A stretch of 64,000 nucleotides of DNA from Uloborus plumipes (taxonomy: Eukaryota; Arthropoda; Arachnida; Araneae; Uloboridae), in contig JAXGGA010001124.1 in the NCBI GenBank assembly GCA_038373865.1, positions 1 through 64,000 on the forward strand, in the 5' to 3' direction. The number at the start of each line of letters is the position of its first letter. Position 1 is the stretch's first letter. Below, piece after piece: positions 34,732 to 48,100 of the stretch. Made by a program: the position numbers and the translations under genes. Below the pieces are notes generated by a model. The model did not search any database. It saw only the letters and a program-made list of their open reading frames with translations, and was not told the DNA's origin.

Positions 34732-37720
34732 CTACTACGAATTTCCTGACATGAATGATCTTAATAATGTAATAATAAAAATAGAAAATAAATTATGTTC
34801 TTGATGATATTTGGGCTGAGGCGTATAGTGTCCAACAGTGAGACAGCCAGAATTCTTTTTTTAGGGTGGAAGGGGGCTATGTTTCAGTGGCTATATAGTT
34901 ATAGTCCGTTTCAATCGTCAATTGACCTATGAAAGGGCCCAAAATCAAACATTCAGTTCTTTTTGATTAAATTTTTGAACTTTTACAGCATTTTATTTCC
35001 AAAACGGTTTTGTATATTTTCAAATAAGTAAACAAAATCTGCATTTGAACAAAAACTCAGTACTGAATTTCATCAGAATCTGAGATGGTGAGGTCAAATC
35101 AATGTGCTGATTTGAAACGAATGACCTAGTGTTCTTTCATGCCAGATGCAGTGAGGGGGAGGGGGGTATTAGGGTTATACCATCAGAACTATTAGTATTT
35201 GCTGAATTGCAATGCTAGTTTACTCCTCCCTTGTAGAAAATTTTGTCGGCTTAAATGTTGCATGCAGTAGCTTTTTTTTAACGTGTGCCGTCAGTCATTT
35301 TTTTTTTAACTTATTTTAAAATGTTTAAGAAATTTTCCGTATATGCCATCTGTTTACTTCCAGTGGAAGCAGAATGACGTGCTTCCAAAGCCGAGACATC
35401 AATGTTTTCTAGGGTGAGTAAAGATGGAAGAACGATAAACTTGGGAAAAAAAAGAGGGGAAGGAGCCAGGGGAGGGAACTCGAGCGCCGCAATAATGTTT
35501 TGATCTTGTTCCCATCCTTCGGTAATGTGAAAGCATTTCATGTCATGCCCGCATCTTCAAACCCCTAGGAAGCATCGGCATCCAATGTTTCCGGGAGTTA
35601 TGGTAGGGGAGAAATGTTAGACATAAGCATTTACATTTAGATGGCCAGGGTATTGAGCAACTAAAAGCTGTTTTCCTTTCAGAAATTTCCTGCTATGAGC
35701 AGTTTTCTTATGTGACTGGGCGTTGCATTTTTCTTGTGATGGGAAAATTCGGTACATTATCTCGATTTTCGTGGAAGATTGTCAACTGTAAGTGTTATTT
35801 TGTAACAGCCGTTCGTTTTTTTTTCGGGGGGGGGGGGATGCGGAGAAATTGTTTTGTCCTGTTGGATGGTCTAAAGTTTAAAGCCTTTTTTCTTCATTTT
35901 TCATGCCTTCAAAGACCATCTATAGCATCAACTTTTCGCAATTTTACATCATAGTCCTTTTAGAAAAACTTAATTTTAGATTTTGATTGTAAGTAAAAAT
36001 GTTTAAACTTGGATTACTTCTTGAGAAAAATCAACCCCAATTAACTAGCTCGATTGCACCACCCCCTTCAATACATTGGCTTCAAACCAATCATATAACT
36101 TTTCCCCAACTAGGTTTACCTGCATATCAAGTTTTATTTGAGTCTTTGTTTTACTTTACAAGGAAAAAAAAAAAAAACTCACTAACAACGGGGAAAAAAA
36201 AAAAAAAAAAAAAAACGGGCAGTTTCTCCCAGGGCTTAAAGTTGCTCCAGCCTCTGAGTTCTACATATCGGCCAAATTTTGTCTGAGTCCCTGCATTACT
36301 TCTTGAGATACAGCAGTTACGCATTAACGAAGAAAACGTTCAATGGTTCCCTTTAGAGCTGATACCAAAAAGTGATGAGTGCCAATTTACATGGGTTTAA
36401 ATCTATATTGCGAATTTTGTTTGATTTAATCCAAGATCTATAGTGACCCCAAAATATGGTGTCACACTGCAGACACACAGATATGAATGTATTCAGTCAC
36501 ACATGAATGTATTCAGTTCGTAAATCCTTCGAAATTCGAAAATTTTCACGCATCCAAAACTTTCTTCCATATTGTATAGAAGAAAATTAAAAACTTATTT
36601 GAACAAATTTATGTGCATTGCAATAAGTAATATTCCAGTCTAGATAACTTTGTTCAAGTTCATTAAGCTCCTTAGTCATAGATAAATTTATCTGGCTGTT
36701 GAATGCCATTTTAAAAAACTTCCATTAAAGGTTTAAATTGGATCGATTCCCATTGCATTTTAAACGAACGTGAAATAGTTTCGATTGATGTGCCGCTTTC
36801 TAACTTTTTGTGTTTGCTGCAAAGCATATCCTCCAAAGTCAGCCTCTGAATATGCATATTCTGCTAGTGGGCGTTTATATTTTATGCGTGCAGATTTCCT
36901 AGACGCCCACATGACGAAAGGACATTAAAAGTTGCGCTCACTTTCTTCGTCTAAATCTTTATCGGGCCCGAAATCTGTTGGGGGTTGAAGATTCTCCTTC
37001 ACTTGGTGATTTGCGGTAACTGTTTGAAGAATTTTTTTTGGAGTTCATTTCGTATTGCATTCTCTTTCTTTCCGAAATCACGCATTTTGGTGACTTTTTG
37101 AGTTGTAAAGTGTGCCAATTTGGAATTCTTTAAGTGGCGAAGGAGTCAGAGTTTTCAAATATATTAAATACAGTTTTTAAATGACAGTTCTTAGTGTGGT
37201 GGAAGAATGAAACGTTTGAAAATAGTTTGATAAATACAGGTGGGCAAGCATTTATTGACTGGTCACTTCCATAACAAGTACAATTCAATTTTATGTAGTT
37301 GAACTCTTGTTTAGAAAATTGGTATTTCATATTATGATACATAGTGATTTCTTAATTCGAATATATTACAATTAAATTTATGCACTATAGAGATTGCATT
37401 CAGATCAACTTAGATACATTACAGATTATACTTAGATCTGGTAACTTTTTGGTTTACTAAAGATGCAAGATTACTTATGTTTCTTTACTTACCGACCCTA
37501 ATTGTTTCCGCAACGCTATTGCGTTGTGTACCCCTAAAGTAAATGCTCAATTAATATTTTACGAATCGGTTTTCGATATAGAACAAATGTGAAGTACTCG
37601 AATTCCTTTTTTTTTTTTTTTTTCAAGAGGGACTGTATAGGTACACACTTACTAAAAATTGATCCGTAAGTAAATCAATATAAAAAAAATTTCTACGGGG
37701 GAAGCGGTGGAAATCGGCCA
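34732..37720. other. Non-coding DNA, no supported gene
   Basis: The stretch contains A runs at 36165-36215, a G run at 35825-35838 and a T run at 37603-37623. A weak repeated block (CATATC...TTTGAGTC and CATATCGG...CTGAGTCCCTG) occurs near 36123 and 36265. The 19-mer at 35625-35643 also occurs at 32823-32841. No protein domain is recognisable. Confidence 0.35.
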
Positions 37721-37729
37721 CACGGATAT

Positions 37730-38280
37730 CAACTAGAGAAGCTTAATTCAATAGAAATCTACTGATATCTAAGTTGAACAATAATCTACGGACTCTCTTA
37801 TTGATATCTCAGATAGAAAATCTACTGATATCAATTGAACACAAGATCTTACGGATCTCTAAAATTGATAATATCGCAGGTAGAAATTCATACTGATATA
37901 TCTCAGATTTTGAACAAAAGCATCTCACGGGGATCTCCTATTGTGATAGCAGTAGAAATCTACTGATATCAATTGAACAAGATCTACGGATCTCTATTGA
38001 TATCATAGAAATCTACTGATATCAATTGAACAAGATCTACGGATCTCTATTGATATCAGTAGAAATCTACTGATATCAATTGAACAAGATCTACGGATCT
38101 CTATTGATATCCATAGATTCTACGGTTTTGTTCTATTGATATCACTAGAAGATTCTACAGATCTTTATTGATATCCATAGATCCTACAGATCCATAGATG
38201 GATCTTGTATTGATCTCTACTGATATCAATAGGTCTCTACTGATTTAACAGTACTGATATCTGTAATCCATTTCCCCATA
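37730..38280. repeat. Satellite block A, unit about 54 bp, GATATC-rich
   Basis: The unit is approximately GAAATCTACTGATATCAATT followed by GAACAAGATCTACGGATCTC and TATTGATATCAGTA. Central units (37960-38105) are nearly identical, while those on both sides differ mostly by scattered one- to three-base insertions. Confidence 0.85.
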
Positions 38281-39430
38281 TAATTAATTTTTATTGATCT
38301 CTACAGTTCATTTTTACTACGGGAGAATTACTTGAACAAGGTGGTTATGTCATTGCACAAGTGGTGTGCAAAATATCCAGCAAACCAAAACTGATATATA
38401 ATAATTAGTATTAATTAGCCATCACAGCATAAAAATTTATTACATATCAGGGCATAACACTGCATTAAGATTTCAAATTTTTAATGAATATGCATCGAGA
38501 CTCACTATGCTTGGAGATGTATGGAAAAGCCCCCAAAATGAAGATTCTTAGATTAAAGACAATTACTTAGCAACTTAATTGAAACTTCAAATGCTCCATA
38601 TTTTACAATACACGCAATGTTACTAATTAATAGCCACAAGAAGAGTCCGCCACATTTTTTTGCCTAACACAGCAAACTAAGGTCAGATACCCAGGGGCAA
38701 AGGAATCAAATCAATACTATTTAATATCATCCTAATTGGTCAGATGACACATTATCGCTGTCAATACATTTAGAAACGCACACCCCCCCCCCCCTCTTCC
38801 TGCCTCGATCTATCTAAAGTTCTGTAGTCCAATTAACACTCTTATCAAAGTTCAAAGCTCTTGCCCATATTTTGTCATTGCATATTTAGTTTAAATCAAA
38901 GTAGTTAATTCAAATCGTTGCTTTAATGGATTTCCGGAAATGTAGTAATTAGATTTAATACTCAACTACCCTCATGCCAACATTAAAAGAAAATAATGTA
39001 CCTCTGAATGATATAATATTTATAACAGCCCCACTTTAATTGCCATAGATCCATCAGCTTATTACCGGTATGAACCTGGATCTAGCTGCTAGGCTCTCTA
39101 AGTACCTAGTACTAGGTTGAGTACTGCCATAAATATTTTATTCCTCGCGAGTATGCCTAAACCATAAAAATCTACCCCATTTTGGAATAAAATTAGGGCA
39201 ACCACTTAGCCATATCTAATGCTATATATGTATAATAATGTTTTATATTTAATTGCTTTTTAATTAGCTTGTCCACCTTGTAACAGAAAGTATTTTTTAT
39301 GAAAGGAGCGCGACCTCGCTACTGTCTAGTCTGCGATTAATGGTACTTGCTTCGAATAACTCCTCTAAGCACGCGAAACTTCTATAGCAGCGGCTTTGCC
39401 TCCAATACTCCATTTTCTCTGCTTCGCCAC
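38281..39430. other. AT-rich DNA, no supported gene
   Basis: There is a C run at 38783-38794. The part near 39280-39400 adjoins the Gypsy RT relic and may hold decayed LTR or downstream sequence, but no LTR pair could be found. Confidence 0.3.
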
Positions 39431-39800
39431 AGTGATATTATGTAGCCATGCATTTTTTAATCACAAACCATGAACGGGAACTCGAAGAGGCCAAATGGTG
39501 TTGTGATGGCAGTTTTAGGAATATCCTCTGGGCTGATTTGGAATCTGCGTAAAAGCTTTAACTAGGTCTATAACAGAGAAAACTTTGCACCCATTGTAAT
39601 TTCCATATCCGAAATAATCAATGAATCATTGCCTGACAGGGATCAGCGCGGTCCAGCGTATTGTACGGTAGTTCAAGGCGCAAGGTAAGCCCCCGCCAAG
39701 GGCAGCCACCCATTAGATTTTTTAGGAGCTAGGTATTGCTCCAATGGCGCAAGCCCATGGGGAATTACGGAAACGCCGGGCCAGTTCCTTCTTTGGATCC
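39430..39800 (-). pseudogene. Gypsy-type reverse transcriptase fragment
   Basis: On the minus strand, in different frames, are APKKSNGW (finger region), then KVFSVIDLVKAF, whose Asp is the first catalytic Asp of RT motif A, then EDIP, KTAITTPFGLFEFPFM (motif B region). Frames shift at least twice and the coding breaks near 39450 before the YxDD motif. No RNase H or integrase follows on the minus strand. Family-level assignment to Gypsy/Ty3 rests on the motif B wording. It is a dead relic; base-call insertions may add to the frameshifts. Confidence 0.75.
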
Positions 39801-40076
39801 ATGGTTTCGAACTCGTCATTTTTGCAACTTTTTAGTCTATCAGGAGCCAAACCGCCTTTCTATACAGATCCTTGAATTTTCACCCAATGGCCTGTGGACA
39901 GACAAAGAGGAGACCTCGGTTGGACCAGGTGTGGTGCGTTAATATTAATAATAAAAGCTTTGTTCGGAAGTGACGGACTTCTCGAAAAGGTGTTGTACCA
40001 GTACAGGTGCGTTTGAGGTCCCGGGAAATTCATCCAATATTTCTGTAAATGGCCTGAGGACAGGGGCACGGTGCTT

Positions 40077-40451
40077 TTATTTGCTTTCATAAGTTTGTAC
40101 GAAGTTGCCTTTGGTCAGTTCATCGTGTTGCGCCTCAGGTACATGTAACCCGTGAGCTCCATCCACTAATCTCTTATGTATGCGGCAGTCAGTGCATAAC
40201 AGCGTTGATGAAAATGGAGATAAAAGTTCACCGCATCCAATAATTGGGAACAGAAACGTCTGCACACCACATGAAGCGCGCACTAATAGAGCGAAACAAT
40301 TTTCTCTGCTCAAAGCCCAATGACTCCAGCGCGACCAAAGAATTGATTGAGAATCCGTCATAAGTTCTTTATTGCATTGAATTGTCGGCCTGCGTTTGAA
40401 GTGCTCAAAAATTAGCATTATAGGTCGCCCGTTTCCATATACTTTTCGCAT
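40077..40451 (-). pseudogene. Gypsy-type retropepsin C-terminal region
   Basis: This 124-residue open stretch contains FPIIGCGELLSPF followed by LLCTDCRIHKRLVDG. That matches the usual flap and C-terminal part of a Gypsy protease (PIIGxDFLxxF...LxVDxxxxxLxD). It lies upstream of the RT fragment on the same strand, the order expected in pol. The catalytic DTG is not in this frame. Between it and RT, FPGPQ near 40020 fits the protease-RT linker. Further upstream, about 40980-41050, weak gag-like wording (TKYNPV) is too short to claim. Confidence 0.55.
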
Positions 40452-43356
40452 TGCTCGGATTGTACATCAGCATAGATCAGATAGACTCGAGATCGCCGCT
40501 TGGTATCACGTCAGTCAATAATGGACACGTACTTATACTATAGCATGAACGGTCCCCGCCTGTCACAACGTAAGCCGAATCCTTCCACCTCAAGGTTAGG
40601 CAGCCTATCAGTCGCCGCTAATAGCCCCCCCCCCCCCCCATAGTAATACTCGTTTTTTCCGACCTACGCTGCATGGGGACTTTGACATCGATGTGTCTTG
40701 AACCAAATTTTTGAATGATAGAGGCAAAAAAGGAGAAGTTACTCGATACTAAAATGCAGAGGCCTTTGATTTTCGAGGGCCCCTGGAAAACCTGAAAAAC
40801 TGCAACTGAAACCTGAATCGCGCGCGGGCTCACATTATTACGTTTCTCGGTGCTTGGCCAAGCTTCGACGTCCTGTTTTGCGTTTGGCGAGAGATTTTAC
40901 TAAGTCAGGAAGTATTCGACCTTCAGTATGTAGATTGGAAACCCCTTCTTTATTGCTGCAATTAATGTCTGAAAGTGCACGACATTCTCACTCCATCTAT
41001 GCGGACTGGGTTATATTTGGTCGGATTGCTGAGGCAATGGCGCGCGTTGAACACTCTTCCGTGAGGTGCACGTGGACTTCCAGAATGCGATCCTTCTGCC
41101 ACTTTGGCCATTTCTTCACAGCCGAAAGTGATGCCTATGCCTGCCCTCCTGCAGAATTATAATAGCCTGTACGTGTCCAGGCTAAACGCATGTAGCCATT
41201 AGAGACGGTGCTGAAGCAAGGGTTCCGTCAATACACCGAAACCGCAGGCAGAGACTTTTGAATGTCGGAGATGGGAAGCAAGGAAATGCGCACGCAGGTT
41301 TTCTTCGGTTCGCCAAGGATTCTTCATTGATCGAAGAACTTTGCCAGAATGCGATCGCTCTCGAGCGGCACGGCCGAGAGCTTAGGATAACTACTTCTCT
41401 TAATATTGTTTCACATACGTGGGCTTGTTTAGGCGGTGACATTAATAATGTCCTGCAACTTCCGGCCGCCCATCATCTTGCGTTCCAAGCTAGGCCCCGA
41501 ACACAATTATCGGTGAAATTTTTATTTTAACGTAATGTCCTGGAGTTGAGAGCCCAGGTCTTAGTGATCTGCAAACTGCGGTTCAGGCCTAGCGAGAACA
41601 GCAGTACATCTTTAACGTCTGGTTTTTCCGGAACACTTGAAGGGCTCGGTAGATCTTGGGCACGGGTCAACTCTCTCAAAACCAGACTGATCTTTGCTAA
41701 CATATACTTGGCCGCACCATTTGAGCAGTCCTCATCGTACGCCAGTGGCATTGTCGTATTGTTTCTCTGCTCCTTGTCATATGCTGCATTGTGGCTTGAT
41801 GCTTTCTTTTATAAGGCAGAGCAATTCCTGCTTCGCAACTGCAAACTCGAAATCAGTCTTATTTTGTTTTTTTTTTCATAACCATCTATGCTCCGCACAT
41901 TGCTATAGATATCACGTTCCCGTCGGGTTCCAACAATTTGGAGGTGTTAATATTATAAATCTTTTATTTAACGTAGATTACAAACTGTATTTAAAAACTC
42001 TTGTCATTTGTACAAACATCTTCAAACTTTATTTTATCGAACTGTTCGCTCGCTTTTTCGCTCCATGAGCCTCGTCGCGCTAAGCCTACCGTCATCTCAG
42101 ATCCATTATTTATCAAATCAATATCTTCGACCTTATAAATCTTTTGGCACTCCGGCACACACACTAACAAAGATTTGTCCGCAGAGATGCGAGCGATTTT
42201 TTAAAAGATGAATGGATGCGTCATCTGCGTAAAATTAATAGATAACTGTTACTTCTTTGTTTTTGAACCAGAATTCCTTTTTTCCGCTTTCCCTTTCAGT
42301 ATCCTTCTCGCACAGATCCTTGAATCCACGTGCTTAATCACAACAACACACTGTGCGTCAGGTGATGAACTCGGTGCACAATCGCGGGAATAAGTTACTT
42401 ACCTAGTTTGCATCCGTGGTTTAAGTCGATGGGCTGTCAAAGTAAGCGCTTATATATATGTTTAGTTATTGTTATCAGATCACCCATTTTCAAACTTTAA
42501 AAAATACTTTTTCACAGCAAAAATATACATTTTTAAAATTATTTAAAGCTTTTAAAGAGCAAAAAAAATAAAAACTTGCAACCGCTTAACATGCGGAAAT
42601 TCACTGTTTACTATCCGAAAGTATTTATATCATTCAAAAGGGTTGCATATCATTTTTTTGTGTGCCGTTGAACCTTTTTGACAACCCTTTGTATATTTTG
42701 TCTAGTTTTATAACACCTAATGGAAACTAATATTTATTTTTCATATCATATGCCATCAGTGATTAAAGTGCGAAAAATATTTCTTCTGTGGGTTCCTTAC
42801 TTTTTTTAATAGAAATTTTAGTAGAATAACTACTTGGTGTTATTCATCATGTTACAATGATTTATACTATCCAATTATACTAGGTTGAATTTTAGAAAAG
42901 CAATTTTATTGAAAAAAACCCAACATGAGCACTAACATCAATATTTATACTTTTCATTAATATTATATTTGATCTTGAGCTCAGACAACTTTTTTGAAAA
43001 CGTGTTGTTTTGCTCAAATGACGTCTATTTAAAAAAAGAGAAAAAAGGAAAATGTTCTGATATTAAAACAAAAAAATGAATATGAATTGTGAGTTTTACT
43101 GTTTTGTTTCTTTATATATTTTATTACCTCACAATATCAATCAGTTTTCTCCAACTTGCACATTTAAAGTTAGTGTACTGAATGTAAAAATATAAATTGT
43201 TGTACTACATCATTAAATGACGTTACAAAATCTCCCTTCTCCAAAATACGTCCAGAATATTAGCCAAGACAAGGCCCAATCTGTTTCTATATGTCGCTCA
43301 CGTTACAATCGTTTTCCTGATTTTCATGCACTCCAGATGAAATCGTGCGAACAAAA
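40452..43356. other. Non-coding DNA; possible gag remnant, otherwise nothing
   Basis: From 40450 to about 41800 the composition stays richer in GC, like the neighbouring pol relic, so gag/leader remnants are plausible. From 42430 on it is plainly AT-rich. There is a C run at 40625-40639. Open stretches occur on both strands at the same places and have no recognisable domain. Confidence 0.3.
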
Positions 43357-43358
43357 TA

Positions 43359-43552
43359 CAGTCGACGCCTCGATATAACAACCGTCTCCGTCTCTACAGA
43401 AAACGGTACTTTATAAACAGAATGGTTCGCTATAAAGAGGTAGAACATAGAGTTTACTGTGGGATGATACAGTTGGGGGTTTGACTCACCAGTCGTTTAT
43501 ATGTAGGATGGTCTTTATAACGCAAGGTCGATGTGTAACAGCGCGTCGACTG
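43359..43552. mobile_element. MITE with CAGTCGACG ends, copy 2
   Basis: Ends and TA flanks (43357-43358 and 43553-43554) are as at 18351-18526. It is 18 bp longer, and the extra bases are scattered as insertions of one to a few bases along the whole length. Confidence 0.85.
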
Positions 43553-43597
43553 TAGTTCCACAATATTTTCGATAAACTGTCTTTTAATGGAGAATTA

Positions 43598-43910
43598 GGG
43601 CACGTGGTGGCCCGATCGTAAGGTAAGGCATCGGACTCGTGTCTGAAAGGACCCGGGTTTGATCCCAGCCGATCAAACGATCCACCGTCTTGATTAATGA
43701 TGACTGGGAGGCGTTAAAAATGTCTGTGGTCACAAAAGTCCTCCAAGTGAAACAGGTTACCTCCTGGGGTGTGCTAGGGCCTATGGTTTGCTCGACCTAG
43801 GTTCTGGTTCAAAATTAAGAACAGAGCGCTCTATCAGGGCCCTATCCCGGTTAAACCACTAAGCTGGTAGGTACGGGAGGACCCTGGAGGGTGAAATGAT
43901 AATGAAATGA
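43598..43910 (+). mobile_element. tRNA-derived SINE, complete, 313 bp
   Basis: A perfect 12-bp target duplication AATGGAGAATTA flanks it (43586-43597 and 43911-43922). The head holds an A-box-like GTGGCCCGATCGTAAGG and a B box GGTTTGATCC (43656-43665), giving a Pol III promoter of tRNA type. The body includes GACTGGGAGGCGTTAAAAAT and GTTCTGGTTCAAAATTAAG. The 3' tail is GATAATGAAATGA rather than poly-A. Mobilisation would need a LINE partner not seen here. Confidence 0.88.
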
Positions 43911-43922
43911 AATGGAGAATTA

Positions 43923-44389
43923 TATTTTGGAAGAACTTCATGGAATTTTACAGTTCTTTAGCTAAGATTGTGTTGTATTTCAGCAGAATAATAAAATTGC
44001 CCTCAATTGTCGGAAACAAAACTTAGTTTAAAACTCATTTTGAGACTCCTGCCCTCGGACTACTTTTGAAATAAAGTGGTTGAACCATAGCGGTCTGTGA
44101 TGATTTGATAATAAACAGTTATTGATTGTTTTTTCACACTTTAAAGGAAGAAAAAAATGACATGGGCATAATCCATTGAATCTTGTAATTATCATAGATG
44201 ATTTTAAAAAGGTCGAAATTACTATCAGTTAATTTCAGTCAAAATCCATATTTTAAAAATTATTATATTATCTTTATTTATATAGTTTAAACTCTTTTGC
44301 ATTTTTTAAATTATCATTTAATAACCTTCATATAGCTCATCTAATTATACCGAGTCAGACTTACTAAGTTTAAATACTCAATGATTTCC
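43923..44389. other. AT-rich DNA without recognisable feature
   Basis: Nothing supported here. Confidence 0.4.
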
Positions 44390-45110
44390 TTTCTACAGAT
44401 ATCAAATTGGAATTGAGTTATCACTACCTATCGGAGTTTCTATTTATGTCAATTAAAGATTTATGAATATCCTTTGTGTACCAGTATTCCTATTGATCGG
44501 ATTTCTATTGATGTCTGTAAAGCTTTAAGTGATATCCATTGGGATGCTTTCCTACTGACCAAAATTTATATTGATGTCTATAGGCCTTTATGATATCCAT
44601 TGAGGATTATGATCACTAGGCTACAGACATCAATAGCTTCTATTGATATCCAATAGAGACATCCGTAAGAGAATCTATTGATATCCATTGAGGATATTAT
44701 CAATAGGCTACAGATATCAATAGCTCTATTGAATCAATAGAGACATCCGTAGAAATATCTATTGATTAATCCATAGGAGCGATATGATCAATAGGCTACA
44801 GATATCAATAGCTCTACTTGATATCACAATAGAGACATCCGGTAGAAATTCTCAATTGATATCTCAATTGAGGTATAACGATCAATAGCGCTACAGGATT
44901 AATAAACGCGCAATAGCTCTCCACTCTATTTGATATTCAATTGAGAACAATCCGTAAGGAAATCTATTGAATATTTCCCATTGAGGAAATATTATCAATA
45001 GTACTACAGATATCAATCTCAAATCAGCTCTATTTTATATTCAATAGACGGACATCCCGATAGATAATCTAGTTCATATCCATATGAACTGAACTCTGAT
45101 AATTCAATAG
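44390..45110. repeat. Satellite block B, unit about 85 bp, GATATC-rich
   Basis: Units combine CTATTGATATCCATTGAGGA, TATCAATAGGCTACAGATAT and CAATAGAGACATCCGTAGA. At least seven units are visible, with clear unit drift at the start and many small insertions from about 44800 on. The TATTGATATC core is shared with block A. Confidence 0.85.
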
Positions 45111-48100
45111 TCTTTGTCTCAGTCTGGCATTTGATGGGTATGAGATCCCCCCCCCCCTAAATCTTTTTAGTTAGGAGAGAGAGTGGGGTGGGTGTGACAT
45201 ACTCTCGCCTCAGATAGATCTAAGATCTAGATAGAGAGTATAGTGTTCACGCTCGGCTCCCCCACCCCCCCCAGAACTCAGACTCGAGTAACTGGCTCCA
45301 TCAGAAAACTCTATAATTTTATCAGAGACTCACGAGAAAAGACCTCACCTAAAGGCCCACAGGACATCAATCCTCTTTTATATTGTACGCGGGTGTTTAA
45401 TTTAACATGCAGCGGAGAGGATAAGGAAAAGAAAAAAAATTGAAGCCAAGAAACACAGATGTAAGGGCGCTTTATCCACTGACGACATTATCGGAACAGT
45501 CCAGACGAACGTTTCAAAACAGCCGCGGAGTCTCGGTAAACACTTGCATTCTGATAAAGCTCGGTGTCGTTATCGTCTAATTAAAGCACTTGCTTTTTTT
45601 CCCACCCGCAAACCGATATCGTTTCCACACGGATTCTTGGGGCGGTCTCAATGTTCCCTTCTCCACCATTTCACACGCTTCACGAAACACAACTAGCACT
45701 TGTTGTTCGCGCACGTCGCATACGATTTATTTTAACTATTAGAGCATCTGCTCACATATTAAACGCAGATTCAATAGAGCTACTAAATTTCACAAAAGAA
45801 TATAAGTAACTAATTTTAAAATTGACAAGGGATATTTAACGGCAGAAGTTAGTCTCTAAACCCTAAAGTGGATTAATGAGAGAGGGGTCATTTTCATATG
45901 GTTAAAAAATCGCATCACACTTGTTTAGGAGCGCCGTCACTAGATTTGTATGAAAATTTGGTTACTTATGAAGAGATAGATTTTTTTAACCCTCAGTTAA
46001 GAGTTGAACACAGAAACTGACCATAGAAAAAAAAAAAATCTCTCTCTCTCTCTACGCGCACTCCTCTCACTCTCGCGAAAATTTATTAATTATTAAATTA
46101 TTCAAATTTAGTCATTAAAAAATAAACAATGCCACTAATTTGAACCAGTTAATGCTCATTTTTCAGTAAACCATAAAAGATTACAAGCTTGAATTTGGTC
46201 TTGTTTTAAAGCTCTCTTTATAAATGTGCTGTAATTTGATGTGCAACTTGATGATGTTAAAAAATAGTTTAATTTATAAATTTAATTAAATTTAATTTTT
46301 TATTTAAAATTTAAATAGATGTCTCGCCCCACTCACTGCCGCACGTATGTTGTTCACTCTCCCCAACCTACAACACACACTACACACACAACCACACGCA
46401 GTGTTGTCACCAACCACACAAATTCCAAGCCAGAGTGTGTAGCAATAAAGATATGTTTAAAACCTTGATTAATATTACCTTGAAAACATTATTGCAACTA
46501 GAACTTAATTTCGAACAAAATAAGAAGGAATAAATGTTAGAGGGTCCTAAATTCTTCAGAACACGTTTTCGTAAGTAAATAGGATTTGCAATAAATTACA
46601 GGAACCGAAATCCAGTGAGCCTATGTAAATTAATTTATTAAATCCTGTAAGAATTTTCCGGTTTCTATTAATTTTTTAAAAAAATATATTTTTACGAGTC
46701 TTTATTTAATATTTTAGTTAAAAAAGGGTGTTTGTCTTTAAAAGACGTAGAACTTATAGAACGTTGAAATAAAACACAGCAGTTGTTAATGTCTAACAAA
46801 TTGGCTTTATTTGAAAGATTTTTTATAGTATTAATGCTTTAATGTCGATTCGGATTTGCGGAAACTGTGTTGTATATGCCATAGCATGGAAGTCCAATTT
46901 TCACTCCTCGCAATAAATCAGGCTTTTTGATGATCCGGGGTAGTTCTTAATCAGAAAATACAAATGTCCATTTTGTAAAAAAAAAAAATTCAAGGCAAAG
47001 TTTTCAATTAAATAACTTATAAGGCACGTTATCGTATGAAATCTGTTTTCCTAGAAAACAAAAGTTTAATTTAAAAATTCAAAGTAGCCACATGTCAGAA
47101 ATCAGATTGATGAGTTAATGCCATAAATTATTATGCGTCAAATAACGACAATGTCTTTAAAAAAAAAAATCTGAATTGTATTTCAACTTAAACTCCTCAG
47201 CCGCTTTAAAACAGTTGAATATAATTTAATTTAAAATAAACACACTGGTTATTCAAGCATCTAAAATATAAGTAAAACTTTTTCTATGAATCCCCCCCCC
47301 CCTCCCCGCGCAAGCAAAAGCATGGATATTCTGGATGCTACCTTAAAGTTGACTTCTCTAATCATTATCCGTGACAGAAAATTATTCCTACAATTGTTAC
47401 GTATAAACCCACCTCAATTTTGAAGTAGGAAAAAAAAATCACCCATTACTAATTGGCGCACCCAATGCTCCAGATTCTACGACCCACCTAACAATATCAC
47501 AACCCAGCAAAACCAAAGAGGTCCCCACAATTCCAATATTGTAGTACAATGCATTATTAATGCTCCTTTCCCAACAATTAGAAGAACTTCCAGTGTTCTA
47601 ACAACCTCGAACAAGGGGGAAATCTTCGTGGGATCGAACTCGAGCCGGGGGAAGCTCCGAATTCCACCTCAGCCGCGCCTTCAAAGGAACAATCCATTGC
47701 CTAATAATTCGCCTAATTGCTAGATTTAGACCCGAAATCAATTACCGGGTTGAGCACGGTCGCGTTTGTCCTGCTGACGTAAATCACACGTGATTTATAT
47801 CTATATTGAGTATCTGTGAAAGGCCACTCCCTGATGGACAACAGCGTTTCCTCTGCCAAAAGATGGATGTTGGACAAGCGAGGCCCTGAAGCTGATGGAG
47901 CTTTACCTTGTAGGCGATCGCTGTTCCTTTTAGACACATCAGCCTAATCGGTAATTGACGTCTTTTGATTTTGTCTTGATGGCAGCTTTTGAAAAAGGCA
48001 TCGGAAAGACTCTTCTTAGCTTTAAGACCCACCACGGACTGATTTAATCGGGTGATCAAATGTGGTGACAGATTCATTTGTTTCAATAACCCGATTCAGA

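Noticed and set aside
32823..35643. Identical 19-mer AAGCATTTACATTTAGATG at 32823-32841 and 35625-35643
   Set aside because: Flanking similarity is weak and a 19-bp AT-rich match is not enough to define a repeat family.
41182..41881. Several open frames on both strands with balanced amino-acid composition
   Set aside because: No domain is recognisable; they overlap each other on opposite strands and lie next to a decayed retroelement in an error-prone stretch.
43598..43672. Possible tRNA gene
   Set aside because: It is the head of a 313-bp SINE with a 12-bp target duplication and occurs again at 63.8 kb.
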